A stretch of 64,000 nt of DNA from Todiramphus chloris collaris (taxonomy: Eukaryota > Chordata > Aves > Coraciiformes > Alcedinidae). The notes beneath the pieces are model-generated. The model worked only from the letters and a program-made list of their open reading frames with translations, searched no databases and was not told the DNA's origin. The translations under genes were made by a program, and so were the position numbers. Where the stretch lies: the NCBI GenBank assembly GCA_025345505.1, contig JANVCC010000011.1, positions 2,675,849 through 2,739,848 on the forward strand. The letters are read 5' to 3'. Positions 49,301-57,144 of the stretch are shown piece by piece. Every line of letters begins with the position of its first letter. The stretch's first letter is position 1.

Positions 49301-52300
49301 GACTGGGTCAAGCCTGCGGGTGAGACGTGACATCTACATTTGTCCTTTCAAAGTTACTCTGCAGCTACAGCTGTTTCACTTGTTAGGAAACCTCAGCACG
49401 TGATAGAGAAGGATGGGTGGGACTGATCCAGATGCCCTCAAGATGTTCAACCAGTGGGTCTAGATGTGTTACAGTGCTTCAAAAGAAGCTCCATGACTCT
49501 AAGTGCAGGCAGTATTAATGGGAACACTGAGGAAAAGACCACATCTATGCAGATGGTAGGACATTGGGTAGGAGGAAAGGGCTCAAGGCTCAAGGACTTC
49601 ACATTGCTGTCCCAATGCAAATGACCACCAAGTCCCAGATTGGGCATGAGACATTAAATCTTTGGGTAGGTGAATAAGACATGGGAAGGTGTGATACATG
49701 GAGAGAACCCAACCAGATCTGCCCCATCCACCCCCATGGGCCAAGCTCAACTCAGCTGTAATCTCACTCATCACTTGTAGTAAAGTGTACTGTCTGCTGG
49801 GGGATAAATTTGTTTCCAAGTGAGCTGATATCCAAGTACAATCCATATCAGAGCATAAAGATGAAGTCAAGACCAATCGACTTTCATTGACAGAAGCTGA
49901 AGAGTCAGGCTGCCTAGGGAGGTTGTGGAGTTTCCTTCTCTGGAGCCTTTCAATACCCACCTGGATGTGTTCCTGTATGGCCTGCCCTAGGTGTTCCTGT
50001 GCTGGCAGGGGATTTGGACTCGATGATCTCCAGACGTCCATTCCAATCCCTAACATTCTATGATTCTATGAAGTCCTGGCCCAGCTTGAGGGCACAAGGC
50101 TCTGCAAAGGACTGCCTGTTCAGCTGCCCTTAGGTGGCAGTGCTGCCTGAAGACACAGAAACAAAGTGCATCAGGACCCGGGTGCTTTCAGGGACACAAG
50201 GGCACCCCCACATGTCCTTCCTTGTCCCCATTTCTCAGTCCCTATTACTCATCCCTGGCATGCTCTCCAGCACCGCGCTGGGCTTGTAACTCTTCCATGG
50301 CACAAGCAGGGAAGGAAGGGGGCGTGTGTCAGGCACAATGGCAAGGAAGTACCTGGTCTTGTGTCGGTCATTAGTGTTTCCCCTCTGCTTTGGTTCTGCC
50401 AGGCCATGGGAGAAGTGGAAGCATCAGGAAACTGGGGACTGCTCTGGGGTTGTCACCTTGTCTGGGCTCCCTGTGCCCCAATCCTGTGTGCAGGGATGGC
50501 GAACACCAGTGATTCAGGGGTGTTTGGGGGGGGTGGGTGGTATATGGCATGCAAACACATGTTTTTATTCTAGTCTTGCTACCTGCAGCCTCTTCATTGA
50601 GCTTTCAAGCAGCTCCTGTCTTCCCCACAAGTGTGAGGAGCATCTTAGTGCTGTTTTTATTCCAGCCCCCTTCAAGCTCCCTTTGCCCAGCAAACCTGGC
50701 TGCAAGGAACTAGTGGGGGTGGAGGGATCACTGGCCTGAGGCTGGGACCAACAGGTTTTTTGAGGAGAAGCAAAAAGGAAGCAGGAGCTCATGGGCTCAT
50801 AGCACCAAGTTGCAGGCAGCCTGTGTGAGCAGGCAGCAGGCTGAGGAGCAACCAGACAGTGACTCATTTGCAACCCCCAGCCAAAGCAAGTCAAGTGAGT
50901 ACTAAAGCAAGAAATTTGCTCTCATGGGCTGGATGGGGACAACGGGTGGATGGTCTGGGGCAGCATCAAGTCAAAGGGATCCACAGTGGAGACTATGTGT
51001 GTGGGATGTAGATCTCATTGATGTGCGTGGATAGTCACTGGTGTCTCAGTATTCATCCTGCAAACTCGTCTGGATTGAGCATGCCTGAGTTGAAGGAGGA
51101 AGGAGAGACACTCAGCCCTCCATTAAAAATTAATTTCCAGCTCTGACTTGCATTCACTGATATGGTAAAAGCCTCAGGTTTGCTGGGGATCAATCCCAGC
51201 TGAGATGCAAAATGCCAGTGCCTGAGCCTTGAGGATGGAGCAACCAATGAGCCAGAGCCTGGGACTGCCCTGGCACAGCCTCCTGGAAGAAAGCAGAGAA
51301 ATAAATAAAAGAAATAAAGTCCCAGATGAAAAAATAAAGAGGATGACATGCCTGGGCTGGGTGGGAGCGGCCACTGCTGCCAGACACAACTCACTGGGGC
51401 AGGAGCCCAGCACCATCCTTTCCCACGCCCTGCTCACCCTCTCCAAGTGATGGGAGCCTTCAGCTCAGATTAAGGACCTTTATTCACCCTCAAATATTCC
51501 CTTTCTTGCTTCCATGGCTGGGTTAAACCTCTAACCATCAATGCAGTGTATAAATAAGCTATTAAGCTCTCCTGGGAGTTTGCTCAGCACCCACAAATCC
51601 TTGTGGGTGAACTCCTGTTCTATGGAGGAGGTAGAAAAGGAGCCACAGGGAGGTTCTGGGGCTGGCACAGTAAATGGGGATAGAGTTAATAAAAGTACTG
51701 ATCCCTCCAAAATATCTAACCTTTGCATAAGACCCCTACAAGGACATGCTCACTGCAAGGACACACATTTGTTCATGAGAAACTAAATAACACGCTGTCG
51801 TAGATGCTCCTCTGTCGTATCAGAAATAGGACACAGAGGGGTTTTGGACAAAGCATCAGCTCCAGGAAAGGTTAATGGCACACAAGATATGTTTAGTGGG
51901 ATTTGGTAATTTTTTTTTAACTTCAGCAAACAAAGCATATGAGAAAATCCAGTTCACAGCTGAGCCCTGGCTGCCTGCCCACTAGGGCAGGGAAAATGCA
52001 GATGGTTTGAAATACCCACGTGCCTGTGTTCCTCCCGCAGCCCATGGCTCAGGGTCCCCGGCAGGTCTCCCCGCATTGCACTCAAGCCTGCTGAGGTGGT
52101 AGCAGTGCAAATTGCAGTGTAAAAGCAGCGCTGAGACAGGAGCTAATCTACTTTCCTTGAGCACTGTTGGCTTTCTGGGACCCGTGGAGGAGCCGGGATC
52201 CTGCAAGGCTCCACTTGTTCAAAACAGTAATTAGCTCTCAAAGTAAATAGGTGTTAACAGAAACAAAAAGCTTCAATGCAGTCTGGGTAAACACCTTAGA

Positions 52301-55300
52301 GTCAATTTAATTTCCCTTCTCCCGGAAGATGTAATCGTGCTGCTCTACAATTCTTTTCAGGTTGGGGTGGGGAGCAAAGCCACCATGGTAGCTTTGCAGA
52401 GTGGCTGCTCCTCGGCAGTGCTGGCACAGCCGGCAGTACCTGCCACTTCACTGGCATTTAGCTCCCTGAGGCTGAAACAAGCTTCCTTTTGACAAACCAG
52501 ATGTGTAAGGCAGCTGGTGATCAGCTAAACCAGCAGCTAACTGTGGCACAACGTCAAATTGCCCTAAACTCCAGCCTATTTCTCAACCTCTACAGTGCCC
52601 CCGTCTAGACAGGACATCAAGGACTAATGTGAAATCCAAGTGACAGAAAATTTACACTCCCCCCATCAAGCTGCAAACAGAAAGTAGCATGAAAGGGTAT
52701 GAATTAATTTAGCCTTTTAATTTTTTTGCCTTTTGGGAGCGCCCAAGCACAGTCCCGTGCTGGCGCAGAAGGTTTGCAGCCAGTTTGCATCACTGCTTTC
52801 AGCTTGCCCATTTGCTCACTAAATCATGCTAAAAAACAACTGAAACCCAGTCTTTTCCCTACCCTCACGTGGAGCTGGTGAAATAGGCTTTTACCCAAAC
52901 TGCCTCGAAAGCTAATGAGTTTTTCCTCCACCACTGGTGGGTTAAAAGCATACTCATGACTGGTAGCTGGGCTTCAGCTGATGAGGGGTATCCCTTCAAG
53001 CAGGAGGTAATTCAGCATGTGATGGCAGCTGTAGTAAATGCCTTTGCTGGGGATGGACTGTTTCCCTGGCCAGGGAGCAAATATAACCCAGTTGGGAACA
53101 GGCTGGCTTTGGGGCTGGACCCAGCAAGGTTTTTGGGTCGGTACAAAGCAGTTGTACACCCAGGAACGAATACAACCAGAAAAATGTGCACAGCAGTTTC
53201 CCTGGCAGTTTCTGATCTTGTTCTGCTGTGCTGCCTGTCTGCTGGGAGAGGGAGGCTTAGTTAATTAATTGCTACAATTAGCATGGAGCTATTCCTGCCC
53301 ATGATGGTTACCTTTTCCTCCCCTGTTTGGTGCATCCAATTACTGACTCATTCATTCTCCAAAGGCAGAGGCCACAAGGCACAGAGAGGCTTGAGGATGA
53401 GAGGAGGTGAAGGTCTAAGAAAGAAATGCCAGATGTCCCAAGCTCTATTTCCACCCAAGAACTGTCTTAATCTCATGCAGACTCCTTATCCTCTCCCATC
53501 CATCAATCCATAGGTTCAAGGAGGTGATGAAGAAGGAGCATAGCAGTTACAAATATTGCTACGACTGTTTTATTTCTCCCTTCATCTGACACACCTTGAA
53601 GGATGGGTGATGGGGTTATGTACACCAAGATGGACATGATTCCCAATATCCATCAAGCTACAACAAACCCTCAACATCTCCAGCCAGCCTCAGGCAGTGA
53701 GCCCTTCAAACAAACATTATCTGCTTTGGGTAATCGATGATTTATTTGACGTTACTTAGCAGGGATGGTGAAGGAAAGGTGAGCATGGGGTCACTGCTTT
53801 GTTGAGCACCAAAGTGAAGAGCCAGCTCTGAATAATTCATACTCTTTTTTTTTTTTTTTTTCAGCATCTGGACACATCTGCTGCATTCTCTGTTGTAGGC
53901 TTTTTCTCATCTGACTCAGAAAATCGTGCTTTGGCAGCTGGGTACTGTTTCAAGTGGGTACTTTCCCTACAGCATTAATGAGCTGTGATTTTGTTACAAA
54001 TAGGGATTTTTGTTCCTCTTTTGCTGATGTCACTCCATGATCCTGCAGGGAATAGTGCTGGGATCTCTGCAGCCTAACGAGCCCGATGTGCCCTTTGGGA
54101 CAGATGTACTTGCAAGTGGCAGATTGTTTTTCCTTTTGCTGCCCAGGTTTATATTTCGCTGAAGTCCAGTATCGATCCCACTGCCACTGGGCTGAAAGCT
54201 CATTTTACTAAATGGGAAGAAAAACAGTTCCCCCAGCTGAACGCACGCAAAATGGAAAATCCTGCAACAAAACAGCTCTTAAAAAAGAGACCTGAATGAT
54301 TTCACTGAACCTTGAGGACTGTGCTGCTGACATTGGAAAGGGATGCAATTTATTTAGCCTGACCTTTCCATGAAAGACTACGCTGGCGGTGTTATCAAGG
54401 ATCCTTTCTACCACTTGTATACCCATTGCCAAGGTGACGTCCCGTTTCATGCGTCAGTCGGTGAAGATCACATCTGTGCTACTGTGGTGCTTTGTTTGCT
54501 GCCCTGCCTGACAAGCTCTTGGCAGGGTTTCAGCTCCTGTGGATGGCAGCTGCTCCTCAAGGGAGCAGAACAGATTCAAGCTGGACGTTGTTATGGAGAG
54601 CTTCAGGTAGACAGAGCACAGGACTTGAGTCCCCTGGGTGAGACTGGACTACAGGAGAGATAAAGATGCTCAGAGGTGCCACCAGGTGTAATGAGACGGC
54701 CAGGCAACTGCAGCACTGCACCCCATACTCACCACCCCACCCATCCAATTTCACTCAGGATTTATGTGAGTCCTCATAGTGCCTGGGAAGTGGAGGCAGC
54801 TCAGCAGTGCTCACCACAGAGACTTGACAAAGTGCAACTGAGTTTGGATGGTGGAGCACAACTGGTCAAACAGGTCACACCACTGCACAAAGCTACTTGG
54901 TGTTCTTCTCTTCCCTCACAGCATTTTCCCAGTGGGTCCCAGGAGGAGGTGGGGATGCAAGTAGGGAGAATGTGTCTGTCCTTCATAAGAGAGCCTGTCA
55001 GCAGTGGGGACAACTGCAGCAAGGAGGGACATGGTCCCAGTAAAGCTTCTCCCCAACTCCACCAAGGGATTGAAACATCTGAATGAGAGGGATTTTCACT
55101 GGTGGTTCCCACAACTCTTAAAGGGACTTCAGTGATGGAAGAGGACAAAGGTTGCAGCTAAAAAAGTCCCCAAACCCCACCAGCTTCTTATAAGAGACTC
55201 CAAGTTCTGTAGTTAACAGGAAAAAAGATGGATTAGGTGGCATACAGGGGAAGAGCCTGCTCTGCTTCAGAACTCAAAGGTAAGAAAGCCTCATGGAGGT

Positions 55301-55749
55301 TTCCCCTGTGTCCATCTACTTCCCAGTCCAGCCCTCACAGCCATGTGGTGGGCTGTACCCCCTCCCACTGTTCTGATCTGAAAGAGGAGCTGTGCCCTGT
55401 TAGAAGGACAGGAGATGCTCTTGGCCACAGACATGGCTTTCAAGGTACCTGTGTTCTCCTCGGACTGATTGAAGCCGCAGATCTGGCAGATGCTGCGAAC
55501 CCACTTGTTCATGTCGTCCTCAGTCTCAGCCACCAGGTAGAAGGTCCTATCACTGGTCTTGATGTCAAAGATGTAGCTGTCTTGCAGCTCCTTCTTGTTG
55601 AAGGTCAGGCCTGCGTCCACTTGCTCACAGAAATTGAGGTTGATCACACGCAAAGGTTTCTTGGAGTGGTCATTTTTGTAGTACTCTAAGACATCGGGGT
55701 CACCACTCATCCGACCACTGCGCAGGACGAACCAGCGCTTCTTCCACGC
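19256..55749 (-). CDS. GAB2: GAB2, GRB2-associated-binding protein 2 (nine coding exons; exon 1 outside)
   Basis: Docking adaptor that is phosphorylated downstream of receptor tyrosine and cytokine receptors and recruits SHP2, PI3K p85 and GRB2 at the membrane. CDS = complement(join(19256..19399, 21830..21955, 22797..22899, 24750..24840, 25855..26137, 26884..26978, 27996..28582, 32465..32705, 55449..55749)). It totals 1971 bp with all phases consistent, giving 656 residues plus stop. Human GAB2 has 676 residues and its first exon encodes about 25, so only exon 1 is missing. Features in order: PH domain remainder, Akt-type RERKSS site, YDLP and YDIP motifs, [16 protein letters not shown] (14-3-3 type), YVPM and [23 protein letters not shown] and DYVQV. 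GAB1 is excluded by the exon wording and by the USP35 neighbour. Confidence 0.97.
19400..21829 (-). other. GAB2: GAB2 intron 9 with one CR1
   Basis: Bounded by confirmed splice sites. A CR1 occupies about 19660-20250; the remainder is unique sequence without a recognised element. Confidence 0.85.
19660..20250 (-). mobile_element. CR1 LINE fragment in GAB2 intron 9
   Basis: Begins cagaatcatataatcacagg and then ggttggaagggacttgtgaa, and runs into ORF2 C-terminal sequence. Minus-strand pieces read [20 protein letters not shown]. It contains stops and frameshifts. Confidence 0.9.
21830..21955 (-). CDS. GAB2: GAB2 exon 9 (first SHP2 site)
   Basis: 126 bp from acceptor ctgcattag to donor gtacaa, 42 codons in phase 0. 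It reads [20 protein letters not shown] and then [16 protein letters not shown]. The DYLAL Tyr is one half of the bisphosphotyrosine docking site for SHP2. Confidence 0.96.
21956..24749 (-). other. GAB2: GAB2 introns 8 and 7 (flanking exon 22797-22899)
   Basis: No transposon is recognised in either intron. Within intron 7, the interval of about 23380-23700 is non-repetitive with homeobox-like TAATTA sites and a GC-containing block, and is a candidate conserved element. Confidence 0.8.
22797..22899 (-). CDS. GAB2: GAB2 exon 8 (third YxxM site)
   Basis: 103 bp from acceptor gtccttacag to donor gtaagg. It reads [19 protein letters not shown] and ends [13 protein letters not shown]. The last motif is YVPM in the human protein as I recall it; here Pro is Ala, but YxxM is kept. 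Confidence 0.95.
24750..24840 (-). CDS. GAB2: GAB2 exon 7
   Basis: 91 bp from acceptor tccctccccag to donor gtgagt. It reads [20 protein letters not shown] and then PVTKSWSRP, a segment strongly conserved in the family. Confidence 0.95.
25855..26137 (-). CDS. GAB2: GAB2 exon 6 (two p85 sites, second SH3 ligand)
   Basis: 283 bp from acceptor gttccccag to donor gtgaga. It starts [21 protein letters not shown]. It contains YVPM and YIPM, which are YxxM binding sites for the PI3K p85 SH2 domains, and ends [15 protein letters not shown], the PxxxRxxKP ligand of the GRB2 C-terminal SH3 domain. It has an [11 protein letters not shown] stretch longer than the human segment I recall. Confidence 0.96.
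26884..26978 (-). CDS. GAB2: GAB2 exon 5 (short linker exon)
   Basis: 95 bp from acceptor ttgtgttgcag to donor gtgagt. It reads [15 protein letters not shown] and ends [11 protein letters not shown]. This is the poorly conserved Ser/Gly region; its boundary with exon 6 differs from what I recall of human GAB2. Confidence 0.93.
27996..28582 (-). CDS. GAB2: GAB2 exon 4 (largest exon; YxxP motifs, SH3 ligand)
   Basis: 587 bp from acceptor cctctgcag to donor gtgaat. It includes [24 protein letters not shown] (SAYDLPRAF), [13 protein letters not shown] ([10 protein letters not shown]), [18 protein letters not shown], the proline-rich PPPRPPKP (GRB2 SH3 ligand) and [17 protein letters not shown], a 14-3-3-type site in mammals. 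A plus-strand open frame across it is antisense noise. Confidence 0.97.
29311..29620 (-). mobile_element. CR1 LINE fragment in GAB2 intron 3
   Basis: Begins aatcatacaatcatagaatc and then gtaggggttggaagggacgt; includes ggaacacctagggcaggcca and gactccacaacctctctggg. It has the same 3' type as the inner element at 10729-11147. Confidence 0.9.
30425..30485. repeat. MIR-like SINE remnant
   Basis: attaccctcattttatggat followed by gagtaaagtaagagctcc resembles the MIR core (cattttacagatgaggaaactgag). It is short and diverged; the family call is from memory of the consensus. Confidence 0.45.
31418..31610. repeat. (CTCCTT)n then (CCCCT)n microsatellite with assembly gap
   Basis: About 140 bases of tccttc hexamers, followed by about 50 bases of cccct pentamers, inside a CR1. 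Ten N at 31473-31482 mark an unresolved length. Confidence 0.95.
31473..31482. other. Assembly gap, 10 N
   Basis: Ten N inside the hexamer repeat. A round 10 suggests a placeholder, so true length and nearby coordinates are uncertain. Confidence 0.98.
32465..32705 (-). CDS. GAB2: GAB2 exon 3 (linker, Akt-type site)
   Basis: 241 bp from acceptor cttcacag to donor gtattg. It reads [38 protein letters not shown] and [25 protein letters not shown] corresponds to the Akt site known in mammalian GAB2. A CR1 lies about 190 bases away in the adjoining intron. Confidence 0.96.
32926..33290 (-). mobile_element. CR1 LINE fragment in GAB2 intron 2
   Basis: Begins cacagaaccacagaatcaca and then tggtaggggttggaagaacc; contains ccagcagggtcacccagagc and the ORF2 tail. 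The minus strand reads [20 protein letters not shown]. Confidence 0.9.
33485..33725. repeat. MIR-like SINE remnant split by a CR1
   Basis: Left part ctgctatccttttacagctc, right part aggtaaactgaggcatgggg. Joined, these give the order of the MIR core (attttacagatgaggaaactgaggc). Interrupted by the CR1 at 33538-33695. Confidence 0.5.
33538..33695 (-). mobile_element. Short CR1 fragment inserted in a MIR-like element
   Basis: Begins tagaatcatagaatggtttg and then ggttggaagggacctttcaa, and ends near ggcatctaccacct. MIR-like sequence lies directly on both sides. Confidence 0.88.
37517..37539. repeat. (GTTT)n simple repeat
   Basis: Five to six GTTT units ending in a T run, GAB2 intron 2. Confidence 0.9.
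38592..38610. repeat. Poly-G run (19 G)
   Basis: Uninterrupted G run in GAB2 intron 2. On the gene's sense strand it is poly-C. Confidence 0.95.
40952..40987. promoter_or_regulatory. Two adjacent palindromic transcription-factor-like sites
   Basis: atgctaat-gtt-attagcat (40952-40970) is a perfect inverted repeat with a POU/homeodomain-like half site. ttgc-atc-gcaa (40977-40987) is a second perfect inverted repeat, with C/EBP-like half sites. They are six bases apart in non-repetitive intronic sequence. Regulatory role is inferred only. Confidence 0.3.
44159..44175. repeat. Poly-T run (17 T)
   Basis: Uninterrupted T run in GAB2 intron 2. No retrocopy is recognised upstream of it on either strand. 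Confidence 0.95.
44570..44591. repeat. Poly-A run (22 A)
   Basis: Uninterrupted A run in GAB2 intron 2, followed by ataaaagggg. No gene-derived body is recognised beside it. Confidence 0.95.
45109..45129. repeat. (AAAT)n simple repeat
   Basis: About five aaat units in GAB2 intron 2. Confidence 0.9.
45720..45865 (-). mobile_element. Short CR1 fragment in GAB2 intron 2
   Basis: Begins tcaaagaatcacataatatt and then tgttggaaaggacctctgga; ends near ctccaaggatggagactc. Only the 3' end is left. Confidence 0.85.
49900..50070 (+). mobile_element. CR1 LINE fragment, plus strand, GAB2 intron 2
   Basis: Reads forward: gtgttcctgtatggcctgcc, then ttggactcgatgatctccag, and ends cattctatgattctatgaag, the forward CR1 3' end. 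Antisense to GAB2. Confidence 0.92.
53845..53861. repeat. Poly-T run (17 T)
   Basis: Uninterrupted T run in GAB2 intron 2. Confidence 0.95.
55449..55749 (-). CDS. GAB2: GAB2 exon 2 (PH domain)
   Basis: 301 bp on the minus strand from an acceptor ending gtttcag to the donor gtacct. The translation starts [20 protein letters not shown] and includes [35 protein letters not shown] and ICQICGFNQ. The Trp of MNKWV is the invariant PH-domain Trp of the C-terminal helix. It ends one base into an Asp codon. Confidence 0.98.
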
Positions 55750-56671
55750 CTGAAACCAAGAAGAGAAGAAGCATGAACCCCGTTGCTCAAGTTGTGAGGG
55801 CCAAGAAACCATTGCCAGGCACAGTGTGACACAGATGGACACAGCACCTCTCTGCCACAGGGTGCTCTGGAATGCTGCTCAGGACACCCCTGCAAAAGGT
55901 GCACAGGCTCAGCTCGGTTCATCAGTTCAATACTCAAATCCCACTGATTATCAGAAAGAATTAAATACCAAAAATCATTGTAGTTTAACAAGTGCTAGTT
56001 TTGAGGCTTAGAGCAACGTTGCTCCTGCCCTACAGCCCAGCTGCACTCCCAGGACTGAAATACCCTTCACTTCTTGATATGAGATAATCTGCAGGGTGGC
56101 ATTAGTGGCAATTGAAGTGCTGAAACACTTTCCAGCAGCTCAGAGGAGCTCAGGCATTTTGGACACACCACCCTGGGCATTTCGCCCTTCAGAGAAAACC
56201 CTGGAGCATCACAGCGCATGTCAGCAGATACCAATCACACCAATTCCATCTCTGTTTAAATGCCAGGATAGAAAGGCTAATAAAACCAGCAGGGAACTGG
56301 TTTGGTTTTTTAAATATCAAGAATAATACCAGGGAGACCCACGGAGAGTCCAGGCTTCATTATTTTTCAGCATCTTCTGCTCCTTGGTATGCAGGAAGCT
56401 CCTTAGCAAAGGAAAAGGTTATCATTGATTCTTCAGAGCACTGCCAAGAGCAGCCCCCAGCCAAGCCACTTGGGGAATGGACTCAGGGGGTTACAGTGTC
56501 TGAAGCAAACTGGCACTGGGAGCTGCAGCCCCTCTGCTCTCCCCATGCCAAATGCTGTTGGGAGCCCAAGGGATGGGAAACAGCCACAACGATAATGTGC
56601 TAAATGCTGTGACTTATATTACACAGAGAATCATGCAAGTGTAACTCCCCATTCCTTGGGCTTTTTTCCTC

Positions 56672-56766
56672 TCTTTGCTTTTGTCTTTTTTTTTTTTCTT
56701 TTTCTCTGGTTTGTCTTTTTTTTTTTTTTCTCTGAAATTTTCTCTGAATTTTTTTCTGAAAATTTC
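56672..56766. repeat. T-rich low-complexity tract
   Basis: T runs of 11-15 separated by c or ctc and ending in repeated ttttctctgaa units. Low-complexity sequence in GAB2 intron 1. Confidence 0.9.
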
Positions 56767-57123
56767 AAAAGAATATAAGCCCAAGGGATTTTTTTTTTAG
56801 GAGGTGGGCTCTGCATGAGCATCCTGGTGGGATGGGATGTATGGGGTGAGGGACCGCCTTGAGCTGCGTCCCATCACAGAGCTATGTTGCCTTTGCAGAG
56901 GACTCAGATCCCATGGTGTCTGGAAGGGAAGGACTATGAGTATAGTCCTTAAAACATCTGAGTTTTTTTCAGGCTGGCTCTGAAGGCAGTGAAGGTTTGA
57001 GAGGTGCACAAACGATATGGGCTGTATACAGCCCATGCAGATGAGCAGGGTGATGTGAGTTATTACCAGCATTCCTGCATTACCCAACACAGACCTCAGT
57101 TTGCACCAAAGGATGCCAAAAGA

Positions 57124-57144
57124 GGGGGGGGGGGGGGGGGGGGG
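57124..57144. repeat. Poly-G run (21 G)
   Basis: Uninterrupted G run followed shortly by cccccc, which could pair with it. Confidence 0.95.

Larger units (their letters stand above)
32706..55448 (-). other. GAB2: GAB2 intron 2 (22.7 kb)
   Basis: No coding exon on either strand is recognised between the PH-domain exon and exon 3. It holds CR1 copies (32926-33290, 33538-33695, 45720-45865, 49900-50070), a MIR remnant split by one of them, mononucleotide and short tandem repeats, and several candidate regulatory patches listed separately. The open frames are short and unlike any family I know. Confidence 0.85.
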
